Assembly (NCBI GenBank): GCA_030848705.1
Contig: CM061235.1
Span: forward strand, 128,882,228-128,946,227
Direction: 5' to 3'
From: Heracleum sosnowskyi
Lineage: Eukaryota > Streptophyta > Magnoliopsida > Apiales > Apiaceae
Length of the DNA stretch: 64,000 nucleotides
The notes under the pieces are model-generated. The model saw nothing but the letters and a program-made list of their open reading frames with translations, was not told where the DNA came from and made no database searches. The first letter of the stretch is position 1; each line of letters opens with the position of its first letter. The translations under genes were made by a program, and so were the position numbers. This document shows, in pieces, positions 43,242-54,391 of the stretch.

Positions 43242-44624
43242 TGTTAGGTCCTGATATGTTTGTAGAAGGGGGGTTGAATACAAACAGTACCGTTTAATCG
43301 AATTTGTATTGTTGAATTTAACAAATACAATACCAAATTTAATGTGGAATAAAATGAAACAAGATTCAAGTTAAATAAAACTCTATTGAACTTGAAGGGT
43401 GTTACAATTCTGTGTACAGATTACAAGGTTCTTGTTAAAACAAATCTAGAATAAATTCGACATGAATTTATCTATATTTGTAATAAAAGGATCGAATACT
43501 AAAAAGTAGTTCGATAGTAATTCTAGGGATTATGATCCGCTAGATTGTCAAAGCAGTACAAGTATAACAATTGTTATACTTTGATGGCTAGAATTTATTA
43601 CAAGAATTAATTTGAGCTTTGCAGTTGGTTCGCTTGAATGACAGAAGTAAATGAATGAGAAGCTGTTCTTTCTGTCTTTGAAATGTGTTAGTGTGTTCTA
43701 CCTTGTTTGATCATACTCTAGTATATAAAACAAGTCAACAGCATCACTTCCCACGCGCCAATCCAACTGCATAAGTAATACAATTGTTTCTACTAGCAGT
43801 ACTACCAAAACACTTGGTAATACTATCGGTAGTACTTACCAAATGACTTGGTAGTACTATCGGTAGTACTATTAATGATAGTACTACTAGTAGTAAACAG
43901 ATAGTACTACAAGTAGTAAATAGAATTAGGAAATAAAACTGATTTAATAAATTCTACATTTAATTGATTTAACAAATGAATTAATTCTATTAGAATTAAT
44001 TCACTGATTAAATAAATTAAATAAATGACTCAAATAAATTTATAAATAAATTAATTCTGGAGAATTAATTTATATATTAAATTACTTAAGAACTAGATTG
44101 ATTAATTTAATATATGAATTAATTCCAAAAGAATTAATTCATAGATTAAATTAATTATCTTATAGAATAATATTAAAAGAGAATTAAACTAATTCTTAGA
44201 ACCACTAAAATTGATGACGAACTTCCACTGGCTGACGTTGACACTCCATGTACTGTCTGGTTCATGAGCGACTAACTTTAGTGATTGTTCTTCATCTTTA
44301 ACTTTAAGCTGTGATTCTTTTTCTCCTTCTATTTAAACAATGGACTGTAACCTGTACTTTTTCTCCGTCACACTTCTGAAATCTCTGTCACTTTTAAATA
44401 GTTCCACTTCCTTGAATACTTCACTGAGGCTTGAACAATAAATTGAACTTCTTTCAATGTAGACTAACTTCAAGTCTGTAGATGACTTTAATCTTCATTC
44501 TCTTGACAGATATAATCTTCTGAGATTCCTGTGACATCTGTATTTATTATTTACTTATTACATCTTGGTTTATGTTGAGTAGAATCCTCTGTGTTTACAA
44601 ATAGGCCTAGACATATGCCTTTCA
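43242..44624 (-). repeat. 3' LTR of SIRE element 2
   Basis: About 1.38 kb from TGTTAGGTCCTGATATG to GCATATGCCTTTCA, directly against the reversed polypurine tract. 43790-43920 holds a dense cluster of GTAGTACTA / TAGTACTATCGG words. Compared with 63286-64000 there are few substitutions plus one replaced block near 43563-43583. Confidence 0.85.
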
Positions 44625-44638
44625 ATCTCCCCCTATTT
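44625..44638 (-). promoter_or_regulatory. Polypurine tract of SIRE element 2
   Basis: On the minus strand AAATAGGGGGAGAT, immediately before the TG of the 3' LTR. Confidence 0.8.
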
Positions 44639-44887
44639 GTTTGTTAGACAATAACAACCAAATACTCTAGAGGATAACTCAACTAAAACAAGAAAAGATA
44701 AGACTTTTAAGAGCCAAGCAAATAATAAAAAGTTCTGGATTAAATATAACAATTTCCAGATTCAAACAATAAAGATAAATACAAGATAGATGTTCCTCTA
44801 GCCTGAACAAATGATAAATTTCCCTATCTTGATTTACCTAGCTCTAAACATATAACATTAACAAATTGAGCTAACTACATCATGCCT

Positions 44888-46861
44888 TTAGTCTCTAATT
44901 TCACCTTCTTCAGCTTCTTGCAAGGTGACTAGAAGATCTTTGTCAAGGACACGATCACTTTCAGAAACCACACTACTTGGCATTACTGGTTGAGTGGTGA
45001 TCTTCTTCAATCTATTCTTCATCTGAGCATACCTTGGAATTTTCTCCGTGCAGTAGTCTGAAATCATATCAGCAACTTCAGACTTCTCTACAGAAGCAAA
45101 CCCAGAAGTTCTAAGAAGATTCTCCAACTTCACCAGTTGCATAGCAGTCTGTAACTTCATGGAATCAGGATCCAGCCTTACAGTCTCCAAAGTTGTACCT
45201 CTGTAGATTTTGACTTCATAAGGAAAATGTACAACTTGAGGGCTGGCCTTCATAGCAGAATCTCTCAGTCGGTCATACATAAGCTCGTTCAAGCAAGAAG
45301 ATCTCTTTACCTTACTCATTAGAATCCACAATTCAGAGAGAGATCTTCTTTGGAGTAGTTCAAGAGAAACAGTGAATGACCCTTCAAGAGCACTTGAGAC
45401 ATAGATGAACAGTTCTTGTCTTACTTGATCAAATGCAGACGTAATCCTTAAGATATCTTCCTTCAATGCCTTCATATATAATGAGTTGTCTGGATTAACA
45501 ATTCTGATCTTCTCAAGCAGCTTCAGAAAAGTAGCATCATTGTTTGTGCCTCTCTGAGGGATATCAAACATTTCCCTTGCTTTATCCCAATTGCTTCCTT
45601 GCTTCATCCTCACATCCAATCTCCTTTCTTTGACATGAATACTATGAAGACGTTGTTTGTCTTCATGTTCAGCCTTTTGAATCTTTAACTTCTGAGATAT
45701 GATGTCGGAGACCTTAGCATTCTCATCCTCCTTTCTCCTTAGCTTTGCTTGCTGTTTCTTCAACTCCTTCTGAAAAAAAGGGTCAGGTGTGTATAGATCA
45801 GCTTCATCTTCCCAATCATCAAAGTTAGCCACTTCTTCAACCTCCTCCTCACCAATAGGTTCTTCAGGGATAGTCTTCTCCAGATTACCAGACATATCAA
45901 ATTGAAAATCATCCTGTTCACCATGGTAGTAGTAGGCATCATCAAAAGCAGACTCCTCCATTGATTGTTTACCTTTCCCCTTATCCTTTCCAGAAGCTCC
46001 TCCAGCTTCTCTGTTTCCTCCTTCTTTCTCCTTCTCACCCTTAGTTGAGGAATCCTCTACAGTTTGAGCTTTGGAAGCCCTAGGATTCACCTCAGATGTT
46101 CTCCTTATATCTCCTCTTTCTTCTCTCCTCTCTCCTCCTTCTCCTCCTTCATCAGCATCATCATCCTTATCTTCATCATCACCCTCAAAGAATGTTCTTT
46201 GTTGTATTGTAGGTTGATGTGAATTCTTTATCATATAGTACAGATGCTTCATCCCTTCGTTCAGATGCTCCATTCCACCTTCAATTTTAGAGAATCTTTG
46301 ATCATTAAACCATTGATTTTCATCAACAGTTTGTTGAATAAAATCCACTTGAGCAGTAATGGCAGCAAACTGATCAACATTTGACGTTGTAAGATCAGAA
46401 ATGTCCGAAGCCAAAAGTACTTGAGATTGCTGAACATCATTGATCTTTGGTAGGAGAGTAGTCTTCAAGCTTTCAATATCATCTTTAATCAAACCCAGCT
46501 GATTTGTTATAGAGGTGGAAGAAGAAGACCGTTCAACCACTTGTGCTTTAAGAATTTCCTTCTCAGCCTGGGTTTCTTGCAGTTGTTTCTGTAGAGCAGC
46601 TATCTGAGCTAACAAAGAAGCAGTGTTTGTGTCAGTGTGTGCACTCACTTCAATTTCTCTCAGTGGTGTTTCACTCAACTCACGTGCTTGTGTATCACTC
46701 TTTGTTTTATTTTGATCTCTAATCACTAGCTGTCTTTCCAAGTTATCAGATTGAGTACCTGCAATAGAAATCACCCTAGCCCCTTCAAGAGAGGTCAGTG
46801 GTGGTGCAATGGGAGTTCGCAAATCCCGATCCCTGATTGAGTCTGTCAAAATATTTGACAT
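44888..46861 (-). CDS. Env-like region of SIRE element 2, C-terminal frame (657 aa)
   Basis: An open frame from the ATG at 46861 (MSNILTDSIRDRD). Coiled coil near residues 80-115 (ASLLAQIAALQKQLQETQAE). An acidic region follows (EGDDEDKDDDADEGGEGGE), then Lys/Glu-rich helices with QKELKKQQAKLRRKEDENAK and a C-terminal globular part ending LQEAEEGEIRD. No signal peptide or membrane span is visible. It overlaps the upstream frame (46785-48359) by 77 bp in a different register. The single long frame in element 1 suggests these two were once one gene, split by one indel; a true two-ORF layout is the alternative. Confidence 0.75.
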   Translation of the reverse strand: MSNILTDSIRDRDLRTPIAPPLTSLEGARVISIAGTQSDNLERQLVIRDQNKTKSDTQARELSETPLREIEVSAHTDTNTASLLAQIAALQKQLQETQAEKEILKAQVVERSSSSTSITNQLGLIKDDIESLKTTLLPKINDVQQSQVLLASDISDLTTSNVDQFAAITAQVDFIQQTVDENQWFNDQRFSKIEGGMEHLNEGMKHLYYMIKNSHQPTIQQRTFFEGDDEDKDDDADEGGEGGERREERGDIRRTSEVNPRASKAQTVEDSSTKGEKEKEGGNREAGGASGKDKGKGKQSMEESAFDDAYYYHGEQDDFQFDMSGNLEKTIPEEPIGEEEVEEVANFDDWEDEADLYTPDPFFQKELKKQQAKLRRKEDENAKVSDIISQKLKIQKAEHEDKQRLHSIHVKERRLDVRMKQGSNWDKAREMFDIPQRGTNNDATFLKLLEKIRIVNPDNSLYMKALKEDILRITSAFDQVRQELFIYVSSALEGSFTVSLELLQRRSLSELWILMSKVKRSSCLNELMYDRLRDSAMKASPQVVHFPYEVKIYRGTTLETVRLDPDSMKLQTAMQLVKLENLLRTSGFASVEKSEVADMISDYCTEKIPRYAQMKNRLKKITTQPVMPSSVVSESDRVLDKDLLVTLQEAEEGEIRD

Positions 46862-48359
46862 TGAATACTGAATTGCTTGCGAGTGAAAAATCCCTTAAGG
46901 GAGCCAGAGATGTTCCCTCTGGGAGGGGAGAAAATGATTCTATTATAGGTGGCAAAGAATCAGATTTTCCCTCTGATGCCTGTGAAGGCACTTCTACCGT
47001 GACAATGGTAGGCACTGTTTCAGATCCTAAGTGCTCTCCTAACAACGTGTCCTGAGTTTCTTCTATTTGGATGTCTTCTCCCATTGTGAGTAATGGGAGA
47101 GTGCTTGACTCATTAGAGGTTGCCAGGGACCGATGGCGAATTTCAATAGATTCATCCTGTTGAGAGGATGTCTCCAGAGACTGTTCAATGGCCATTTCAA
47201 AGTCCATATCCTGTTGGGAGGACATGGATGGGCTTACAAATGTCTCTCTATAGGTTTTTCTTTTCTTTAGTGGCGGAGACAGAGCTGTGGGTGCACTCAG
47301 TGTTTGTTCACTACTAGACCTTTGTCTTATTAAAGAAGCAGTTTCAGGTTGAGAGATTAAAGGATTAGATACAGTGTTTGGCTCTCTGACCTGGGTTAGA
47401 GATTGTGGTTCTACAACCTCTTGGTCTGTCCTATCAACCACTTGGGCTTCAGCAGAGGTGCCAGATGATCCAGAGATAGGATGTATTACCTGTATTGGCA
47501 GTTCCTCTGAAGTTCCAGCTGCAATGACTAGTTGTTGATCAGGAACAAAAGGTTCAAAAGTAGGAAGGTTAATGAAATGTGCGATGAATGGGCTGACTAC
47601 CACTGGTGTCATGTTCAATTTTTGAGAAGTGTGGAGTCTTTGATAGAACTTACTAGCAGTAGTAGGAGAAAGAACAGATACAGAATTTAAAAACAACTCC
47701 TTGTGAGCATCAGATAGCACATGATTGATTAAGATAGTGAGAAATCCAGGATAGAAACACCTGACTTTTCTACCACTATCATGATCAATCATGGCCTTAG
47801 ATACTCTCCTAACTATAAGACTCCAGATAAGATGACCAATGTTAAGTCTAACATTAAACACAATAGCATAAGCAATGTACTGCAACAAAGATGGAATATT
47901 TTGAAATTTGCTTTTAGTACAATTGCTGAAAACCTTAGCTAAAGTATCAAATAAGACATCCCATTCACAGACCAAATTAGCTTTACTGAGTTTGGACAAC
48001 TCCAAAGGACCTTGATAATGAATTCTGTTGAAAAATTGAATTAATTCAATATTAGAAGGAGTCCTATCAAAGTTGTCCCTAGGAAGTTGAAAAACTTCAC
48101 AAAACAATCCCTCAGTAATAGTGTATTGTGTGTGCTCAATTGTGATGGATATAGAATTCAAATCATCAGAAACTACAGCACTAGAACACAATAATCTCAG
48201 TGGTTCAATCTTTAAATCAGCAGATAAACATATAGCACGACTAACACAACACTGCGAATTTAAAAACTGAATCCAAGGTCGAAAACGATCAACTGGGCAT
48301 TTCAAAGGATCAAAATACCCAATGTAATTGTTTTTAACAACCTCAAAATTCTGAGCCAT
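46785..48359 (-). CDS. Env-like region of SIRE element 2, N-terminal frame (524 aa)
   Basis: Starts with ATG at 48359 (MAQNFEVVKNNYIGYFDPLK). It has a globular N-terminal domain of about 260 residues comparable in position and style to that in element 1: ICLSADLKIEPLRLLCSSAV, LICLVRRVS-type helices and YPGFLTILINHVLSDAHKEL, then a Ser/Thr/Pro/Gln-rich linker. It lies 1.4 kb downstream of pol. It ends in the overlap with the second frame. Its function in SIRE elements is unknown. Confidence 0.75.
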   Translation of the reverse strand: MAQNFEVVKNNYIGYFDPLKCPVDRFRPWIQFLNSQCCVSRAICLSADLKIEPLRLLCSSAVVSDDLNSISITIEHTQYTITEGLFCEVFQLPRDNFDRTPSNIELIQFFNRIHYQGPLELSKLSKANLVCEWDVLFDTLAKVFSNCTKSKFQNIPSLLQYIAYAIVFNVRLNIGHLIWSLIVRRVSKAMIDHDSGRKVRCFYPGFLTILINHVLSDAHKELFLNSVSVLSPTTASKFYQRLHTSQKLNMTPVVVSPFIAHFINLPTFEPFVPDQQLVIAAGTSEELPIQVIHPISGSSGTSAEAQVVDRTDQEVVEPQSLTQVREPNTVSNPLISQPETASLIRQRSSSEQTLSAPTALSPPLKKRKTYRETFVSPSMSSQQDMDFEMAIEQSLETSSQQDESIEIRHRSLATSNESSTLPLLTMGEDIQIEETQDTLLGEHLGSETVPTIVTVEVPSQASEGKSDSLPPIIESFSPLPEGTSLAPLRDFSLASNSVFNVKYFDRLNQGSGFANSHCTTTDLS

Positions 48360-49766
48360 AATTTACTAAGTAAAAATTAACACAGAAAATCAAAAACTCA
48401 AATAATTATGAAAAAATTCGAATTTAAGGATTTCAAAATTAATTAAAAATTAATTAAAAATCCAAATTTTCAAAGTTCTCCAAAAATTACCAAATTTTAG
48501 TATGTTAATCTTTGACACAAAACACACACTGTACTATTTTTAGAATCCAAAAACACCTTCTTAATCACTAAAAACGAAGAGAAAAACCCTTAAAATTCGA
48601 AAAACTCAAAAGCTTAAATCTTGATGAAACTTTGATTTTAAGATCTCGAATTAAAGGTCTTGAATAGATCTGTTCAGTGATGGTTTTAGATTCTAAAAAG
48701 ATCAAGAAACGAACTCAGAAATTGAAAAACAAATGAGCAAAGCTTCGTTTCTGAAAGAACAAATGAGAGAGAATGAAAATGCAGTTAAGTTAAAACTTGA
48801 AATGTAGAAGTACTCAGTAAAAATAAAAAAAAATAAAAAAACTGATATAAATACACTGATAGTACTATGGTAAAAACAAATAAAACTAATAGTACTAAGG
48901 TAAAAAGAACGGTAGTACTATCAGTAATAAAACAAAAAGAATAAAAATAAAAAAATAAATAGCTAGTAGTACTATCCAAAAAAGACTACGGTAGTACTAA
49001 TAAGAATTAAAAAGAAAAGCAAAAATAAAACAAAACACCTAGTAGTACTAACAAAAACTCGGTAGTACTAAAAGAATAAAAAAATAATAATAAATAATAA
49101 TAAAAGAAACAGATAAAACTGGAAATGCCTAGTAGTACTAACAAAGACTACGGTAGTACTATGAATAGTAAAAAAAACGTAGAATTACTATGAATTAAAA
49201 AGGAAAAACAAAAAACAAAAACAAATAAAATAAAATAAAACCTGGTAGGACTAATAAAAAGAACTAGTAGTACTATCACTGGATAGTACTACCGATAGTA
49301 CTACTAGTTCAAAACTAGTAATACTAACGAAAATAAGAAAATAAAATAGAAAAGCAGTTCTAAATAAAAGGAAAATGCTGAGAATTATTAAAACTTTACA
49401 GAATATGAATAAAAATGCATGAAAAATTTATACAAATCTAGAAAAATTCACAGAAAATTCCATAAATCCTAGAAAAATATGCAGAATATTATAGAAATGC
49501 ATAAAATTAATATAAACCTGCAGAAAAGTTTAAACAACAATATTTACAATCTGAAAAACACCTAAATAATTCTAAATAAATATATTTTCAATAAAAATAC
49601 ATTTCTCCACTAAAAAAATATGAGAAAAATATTTTTAAAGAAAATAAAATATTCAGAGCTATTTAAATTTACAAGCATGTAATATTAAATGAGAATTGGC
49701 AGTAAATATCAGTTAAATGACAAGAGAAAATGAATTTTTGAAAGAACAAACATGATAGAGATATTG
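48360..49766 (-). promoter_or_regulatory. pol/env-like spacer of SIRE element 2 with GTAGTACTA motifs
   Basis: 1.4 kb of A-rich DNA without ORFs. Between 48840 and 49330 it holds more than a dozen TAGTACTA-type words, often paired as CTAGTAGTACTA and CGGTAGTACTA, the same motif as in the LTR (43790-43920 and 63845-63975). TAGTACTA is itself palindromic. Position equals that of the motif-bearing spacer in element 1. Function is unknown. Confidence 0.45.
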
Positions 49767-52700
49767 TTAAGCACTAAGACTGTTTAACATACCCAATTTA
49801 CCAACTAACTTGATAAATGTGGATTCGTCAACAGATTTAGTGAATATATTTGCAGTCTGTTCTTCTGTGGGTACAAAGTGTAACTCCACAGTTCCATTCA
49901 TGACATGCTCTCTGATAAAATGATACCTGATATCAATGTGCTTCGTTCTCGAGTGCTGCACAGGGTTGTTGGAGATTGCTATGGCACTTGTATTATCACA
50001 CAAAATAGGAATTTTGTCTAATGCAAAGCCATAGTCCTTTAATTGATTCCTTATCCATAAGATCTGAGCACAACAGCTTCCAGCAGCAATATATTCAGCT
50101 TCTGTTGTTGAATTGGAAACTGTTTGTTGTTTCTTGCTATACCAGGAAATCAACCTACCTCCTAGGAATTGACAACTCCCAGAGGTACTCTTTCTATCCA
50201 CAACACTACCTGCATAATCAGAATCTGTATATCCAACAAGATTAAAACCAGAATCTTTAGGGTACCAGATACCTAGATTAGGTGTACCCTTAAGATATCT
50301 CAAGATTCTTTTCACAGCAACGAGATGTACATCTCTAGGGTCCGCTTGGAACCTTGCACACAAGCATGTAGCATACATAATATCTGGTCTACTAGCAGTA
50401 AGATAGAGTAAGGAGCCAATCATACCTCTGTATCTTGTAACATCTACCTTAATAGAATTGATAGAAGCTCCAAGTTTCATGGCTGTTGAAGATGGAGTCC
50501 TTGCTGATGTTGAATCCTCCATGTGATACTTCTTGAGGAGTTCTTTAAGATACTTGGATTGAGAAATAAATATATCATTTGACCTTTGACTTACTTGCAA
50601 TCCAAGAAAGAACTTCAGCTCACCCATCATACTCATTTCAAACTTACTCTGCATAAGCTCAGCAAATCTCTTACAGAGATTATCATTAGTAGACCCAAAT
50701 ATGATGTCATCCACATAGACTTGGACTAATATCATATCACTTTTGTGTTTCTTTGAAAAAAGAGTTTTGTCTATGATACCTCTAACAAAATCATTTTCTA
50801 AAAGAAAACCAGAGAGAGTGTCATACCATTTTCTTGGGGCTTGTTTGAGACCATAGATAGACTTGAAGAGAAAGTACACAAAGTCCAGCAACTCCTGATT
50901 TTCAAAGCCAGGGGGCTGTTCCACATACACTTCTTCATCTAGCTCACCATTCAGGAATGCACTTTTAACATCCATTTGATAGACTTTAAAATTGGAATAA
51001 GCTGCAAATGCTAAGAACATCCTGATGGCCTCAAGTCTAGCCACTAGTGCATAGGTTTCATCATAATCAATGCCTTCAACTTGAGAATACCCTTGTGCAA
51101 CCAGTCTTGCCTTGTTTCTTGTAACAATGCCATCCTCATCTAGCTTGTTCCTGTATACCCATCTAGTACCAACTACTTTCTTGTTCTTTGGCCTGGGTAC
51201 CAGCTTCCAGACTTGCTGTTGTTCAAACTGATTGAGTTCATCTTGCATAACAATCACCCAATCTGGATCAGTCAGTGCTTCCTCAGTTTTCTTTGGCTCC
51301 ATTTCAGATAGAAATGCTGAATAATGACATTCATTCTTAGTTGCACTTCTAGTTTTAACTCCAACACCTGGATCACCAATGATCAACTCAAAAGGATGAG
51401 CTCTATTCCATACAATTTGTCTTGGAAGATTTGATCTTGATGATTCGCCTTGAAATTCACTTTGATGTTGTGAGTGACTAGATGATCCTTCATTTGCTCC
51501 CCCTGAGTTGTTGCTTGATTGCTTTGATGATTCTTCTCCAGTGTTGGTGGTATCTCCATTGTTACCAGTGTTTCCACCACCACCACCATGATCATTATCA
51601 TCATTGTTATTATCATTACCAACAATAACTTCAGGTGGGGCTACATCATCTGATTCTGAGTCTGGCAAGTTATCAAACTTCAGCTTCTCAGATGAATCTT
51701 CTTTTTGGATATTAGGGAACTTAGTGTCATCAAAAGTAACATTGACACTTTCCTTTACTGTGTGACTTCCAACCAAGTAGACTCTGTAAGATCTTCTGGA
51801 ATAACCAACAAAAATAGCTTCTTGTGCCTTCGCATCAAACTTGCCACGTTTCACATTGTCATCTATAAGCACAAAGCATTTTGCTCCAAATACATGAAAG
51901 TACTTGACAGTTGGTTTCTTGTTGTTCATGATCTCATAAGGAGTCTTCATTAAGTCCTTGTTGATTAAAGTTCGATTATGAGTATAACAAGCTGTATTCG
52001 CTGCTTCAGCCTAAAAGTACGTTGGAAGTTTGGACTCACTTAACATAGTCCTAGCAGCTTCAATCAAAGTACGATTCTTTCTTTCCACTACTCCATTTTG
52101 TTGAGGAGTTCTAGGGGCAGAGTACTGTCTTGTTATTCCTTTATCAGCACAAAAGTCATTTAGAATGGCATTCTTGAATTCAGTACCATTATCTGACCTT
52201 ATGGCTCTAACAGGGAATCTAGAATCCAGCTCAATCAACTTTATATGGTCAATCACCAGGTGTGGGGTCTCATCCTTGGAATGTAGGAATAAAACTCATG
52301 TATATTTAGAATAGTCATCAACAATCACAAGTGCATATTGTTTCTTTGACATGGACATCACATTAACTGGACCAAACAAATCCATGTGCAGTAGCTGAAG
52401 TGGTTCAGTTATTGATGATGTGTCAGTGCCCTTGTGAGAAGCTTTCTTTGACTTTCCTTTCTGACATGCCTCACACAGTCCTTCTTGTGTAAATTCCATC
52501 TGAGGCAAACCTCTAACCAATTCCCTTTTTAATAAAGAGTTCATGGTTTTGAAGTTAAGGTGAGACATCTTCTTGTGCCATAGCCAACTATCATCTGATG
52601 AAGCTTTAGCATAAAAACAATTAACTTCATCTTTGGATCCAGAGTTCAGATCAGCTATGAACAAGTCACCTTTCCTTACTCCTTGAAGAGCAGGCTTTCC

Positions 52701-53042
52701 ATTCTTCTTGTGAAGGATCTGACACTTCTCTCTTTTAAAGGAAACAGCATATCCTCTGTCACAGAAATGACTGATGCTGAGAAGATTGAACTTCAGACCT
52801 TCCACAAATGATACATCTTCAATGACAACATTTCCGTACTTCAAACAGCTATATCCTTTCGTAATACCCTTGCTGTCATCTCCAAAGGTAACTACTGGGC
52901 CAGCTTTCTCAACCAAATCTGATAGTAGGGCTCTATCTCCGGTCATATGCCTTGAACAGCCACGGTCAAGAATCCACATAACACGGTTTACCTGTTTAAC
53001 TCCCTGCAATATCAAATTGATTAGTCCTTCCTCGGAACCCAA
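49767..53042 (-). pseudogene. Pol polyprotein of SIRE element 2 (two in-frame stops)
   Basis: One frame from about 53042 to 49767. Protease: ILDRGCSRHMTG, where D-R-G replaces the catalytic D-S/T-G. Zinc region: WHKKMSHLNF and CEACQKGK. Integrase: LHMDLFGPVN, RSDNGTEF, NGVVERKNRT (DDE residues present). RT: VYQMDVKSAFLNGELDEEVY and YVDD in QVYVDDIIFGS. RNase H: STTEAEYIAAGSCC to HIDIRYHF. Stops at about 52296 and 52011, each in a place where the related element 1 has Trp-type context (SKYT-stop-VLF, PTYF-stop-AEA), so G-to-A changes in TGG are likely. The listed start is not an ATG-defined one; pol begins in the -1 frame relative to the end of gag. Confidence 0.9.
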
Positions 53043-54388
53043 ACCTGATTGGGCCCGGCATACTTAAAGAACTGGCCTTTGTCAGGCAAAACAACATTTT
53101 TAACTGAAACTACTTCAACCTCTTTCACAAAAGAGCGTTTCCATTTATAGCCAGCCTTAACACATTTCTGAGTAGGCTTAGGGATAAATGAATCCACTCT
53201 AGTCTTAGGAGGACTAGTAGTCTTAGCTTTAACATGCTTCTTATTATTAACATGTTGACGTGGAGCAGTCTTATCACTAGATACATGCTTACTATTAAAA
53301 TAAGCATACATAACATTGAAAGCACAAGACATGCAATTAATCACACCACATGCTTTATGAGAAGAATTAACAGCAGGCATGTTAGTACTACAGTTGTTTT
53401 GATCCAACTTATGGACATCTGATTTAGTCTTTTTTGTTGCAACAACTTTGACTGGTATATCAGATATACACTTGTTGGACTGTTCAACTTCCAAAGCAAG
53501 ATCTTCTTCACGAATCTCCTCTGCAATGATGATAGAGTGTTCATTCAGAGGTTCTGCCTCGAACTCCTTAAAAAAGGGTGTTTCAATACCCCTTAAGCAC
53601 ATATGGAACACCCCTTCCTTCAGATCTGACTCTACAAGGGGAATTAATTCCAAGCAATCCAATGGTCTCATTATAATCATAACCTATACTAACATGATTA
53701 CCCATAGCTTGTTTATTGAGAATCTCTTTAGCCGTCTTACAAGAGTTGTAATAGGCATTATCTTTTGTATTAAGCACATTATTCTTTTCTTTAAGAATGG
53801 TTTCCAGTTGAATATAACATTTAACCCTATTCTCAAGAAATGCAATTTTCTCAATAAGTTCATCCTGGTTAACATGCACTAGTTTTAATTCTTTTATTTC
53901 CTTTTCAAGATTTGAGTTTAAAAGAATTATTCTATCATTTTCAGTGCGTGCACAATCTAAGGTGCCACCAAGATGACGAATCATTTCAGTATCAGTAAAC
54001 TTTACCTCTGACATGTATGCAGATGAAGTGCTTGCCTCTTTAGCCACTAAAGCAAGGTTCCCAATCTCACCTGCTTCTTCATCACTGTCAGTGTCATCCC
54101 AGCTCTTTCCTTCAGTAACATAGGCTTTCCCAATCTTGTTCTTCTTGCTAGAATCAAATGTGTTTCTTGTCACTTGCTTTGGCTTTTTGCATTCAGTGGC
54201 AAAGTGACCCAACTCAATACAATTGTAGCATCTGATTGTGCTCCTATCCACAGTTCCATTTTTGTAGCCACCCCTTGTGCTACTTGAAGAGGAAGATCCA
54301 CCTCTCTGAAATCTGGGCCTGAACTTAAGATTGGGATTCCTCTTGAATCTAAACTTCCCAAACTTCCTGACTATCAAAGCCAAATCAC
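53021..54388 (-). pseudogene. Gag of SIRE element 2, C-terminal part (after CACTA insertion)
   Basis: Continues gag from the CACTA border. Basic stretch KFGKFRFKRN, zinc knuckle CYNCIELGHFATEC, then a coiled coil (RIILLNSNLEKEIKELKLVH). One indel near 53595-53600 moves the frame; the second frame goes on with ETPFFKEFEAEPLNEHSI to the end QVWVPRKD, stop. The WVP ending equals that of element 1. It overlaps pol by about 20 bp, pol being in the -1 frame. Confidence 0.85.
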
Positions 54389-54391
54389 CAT

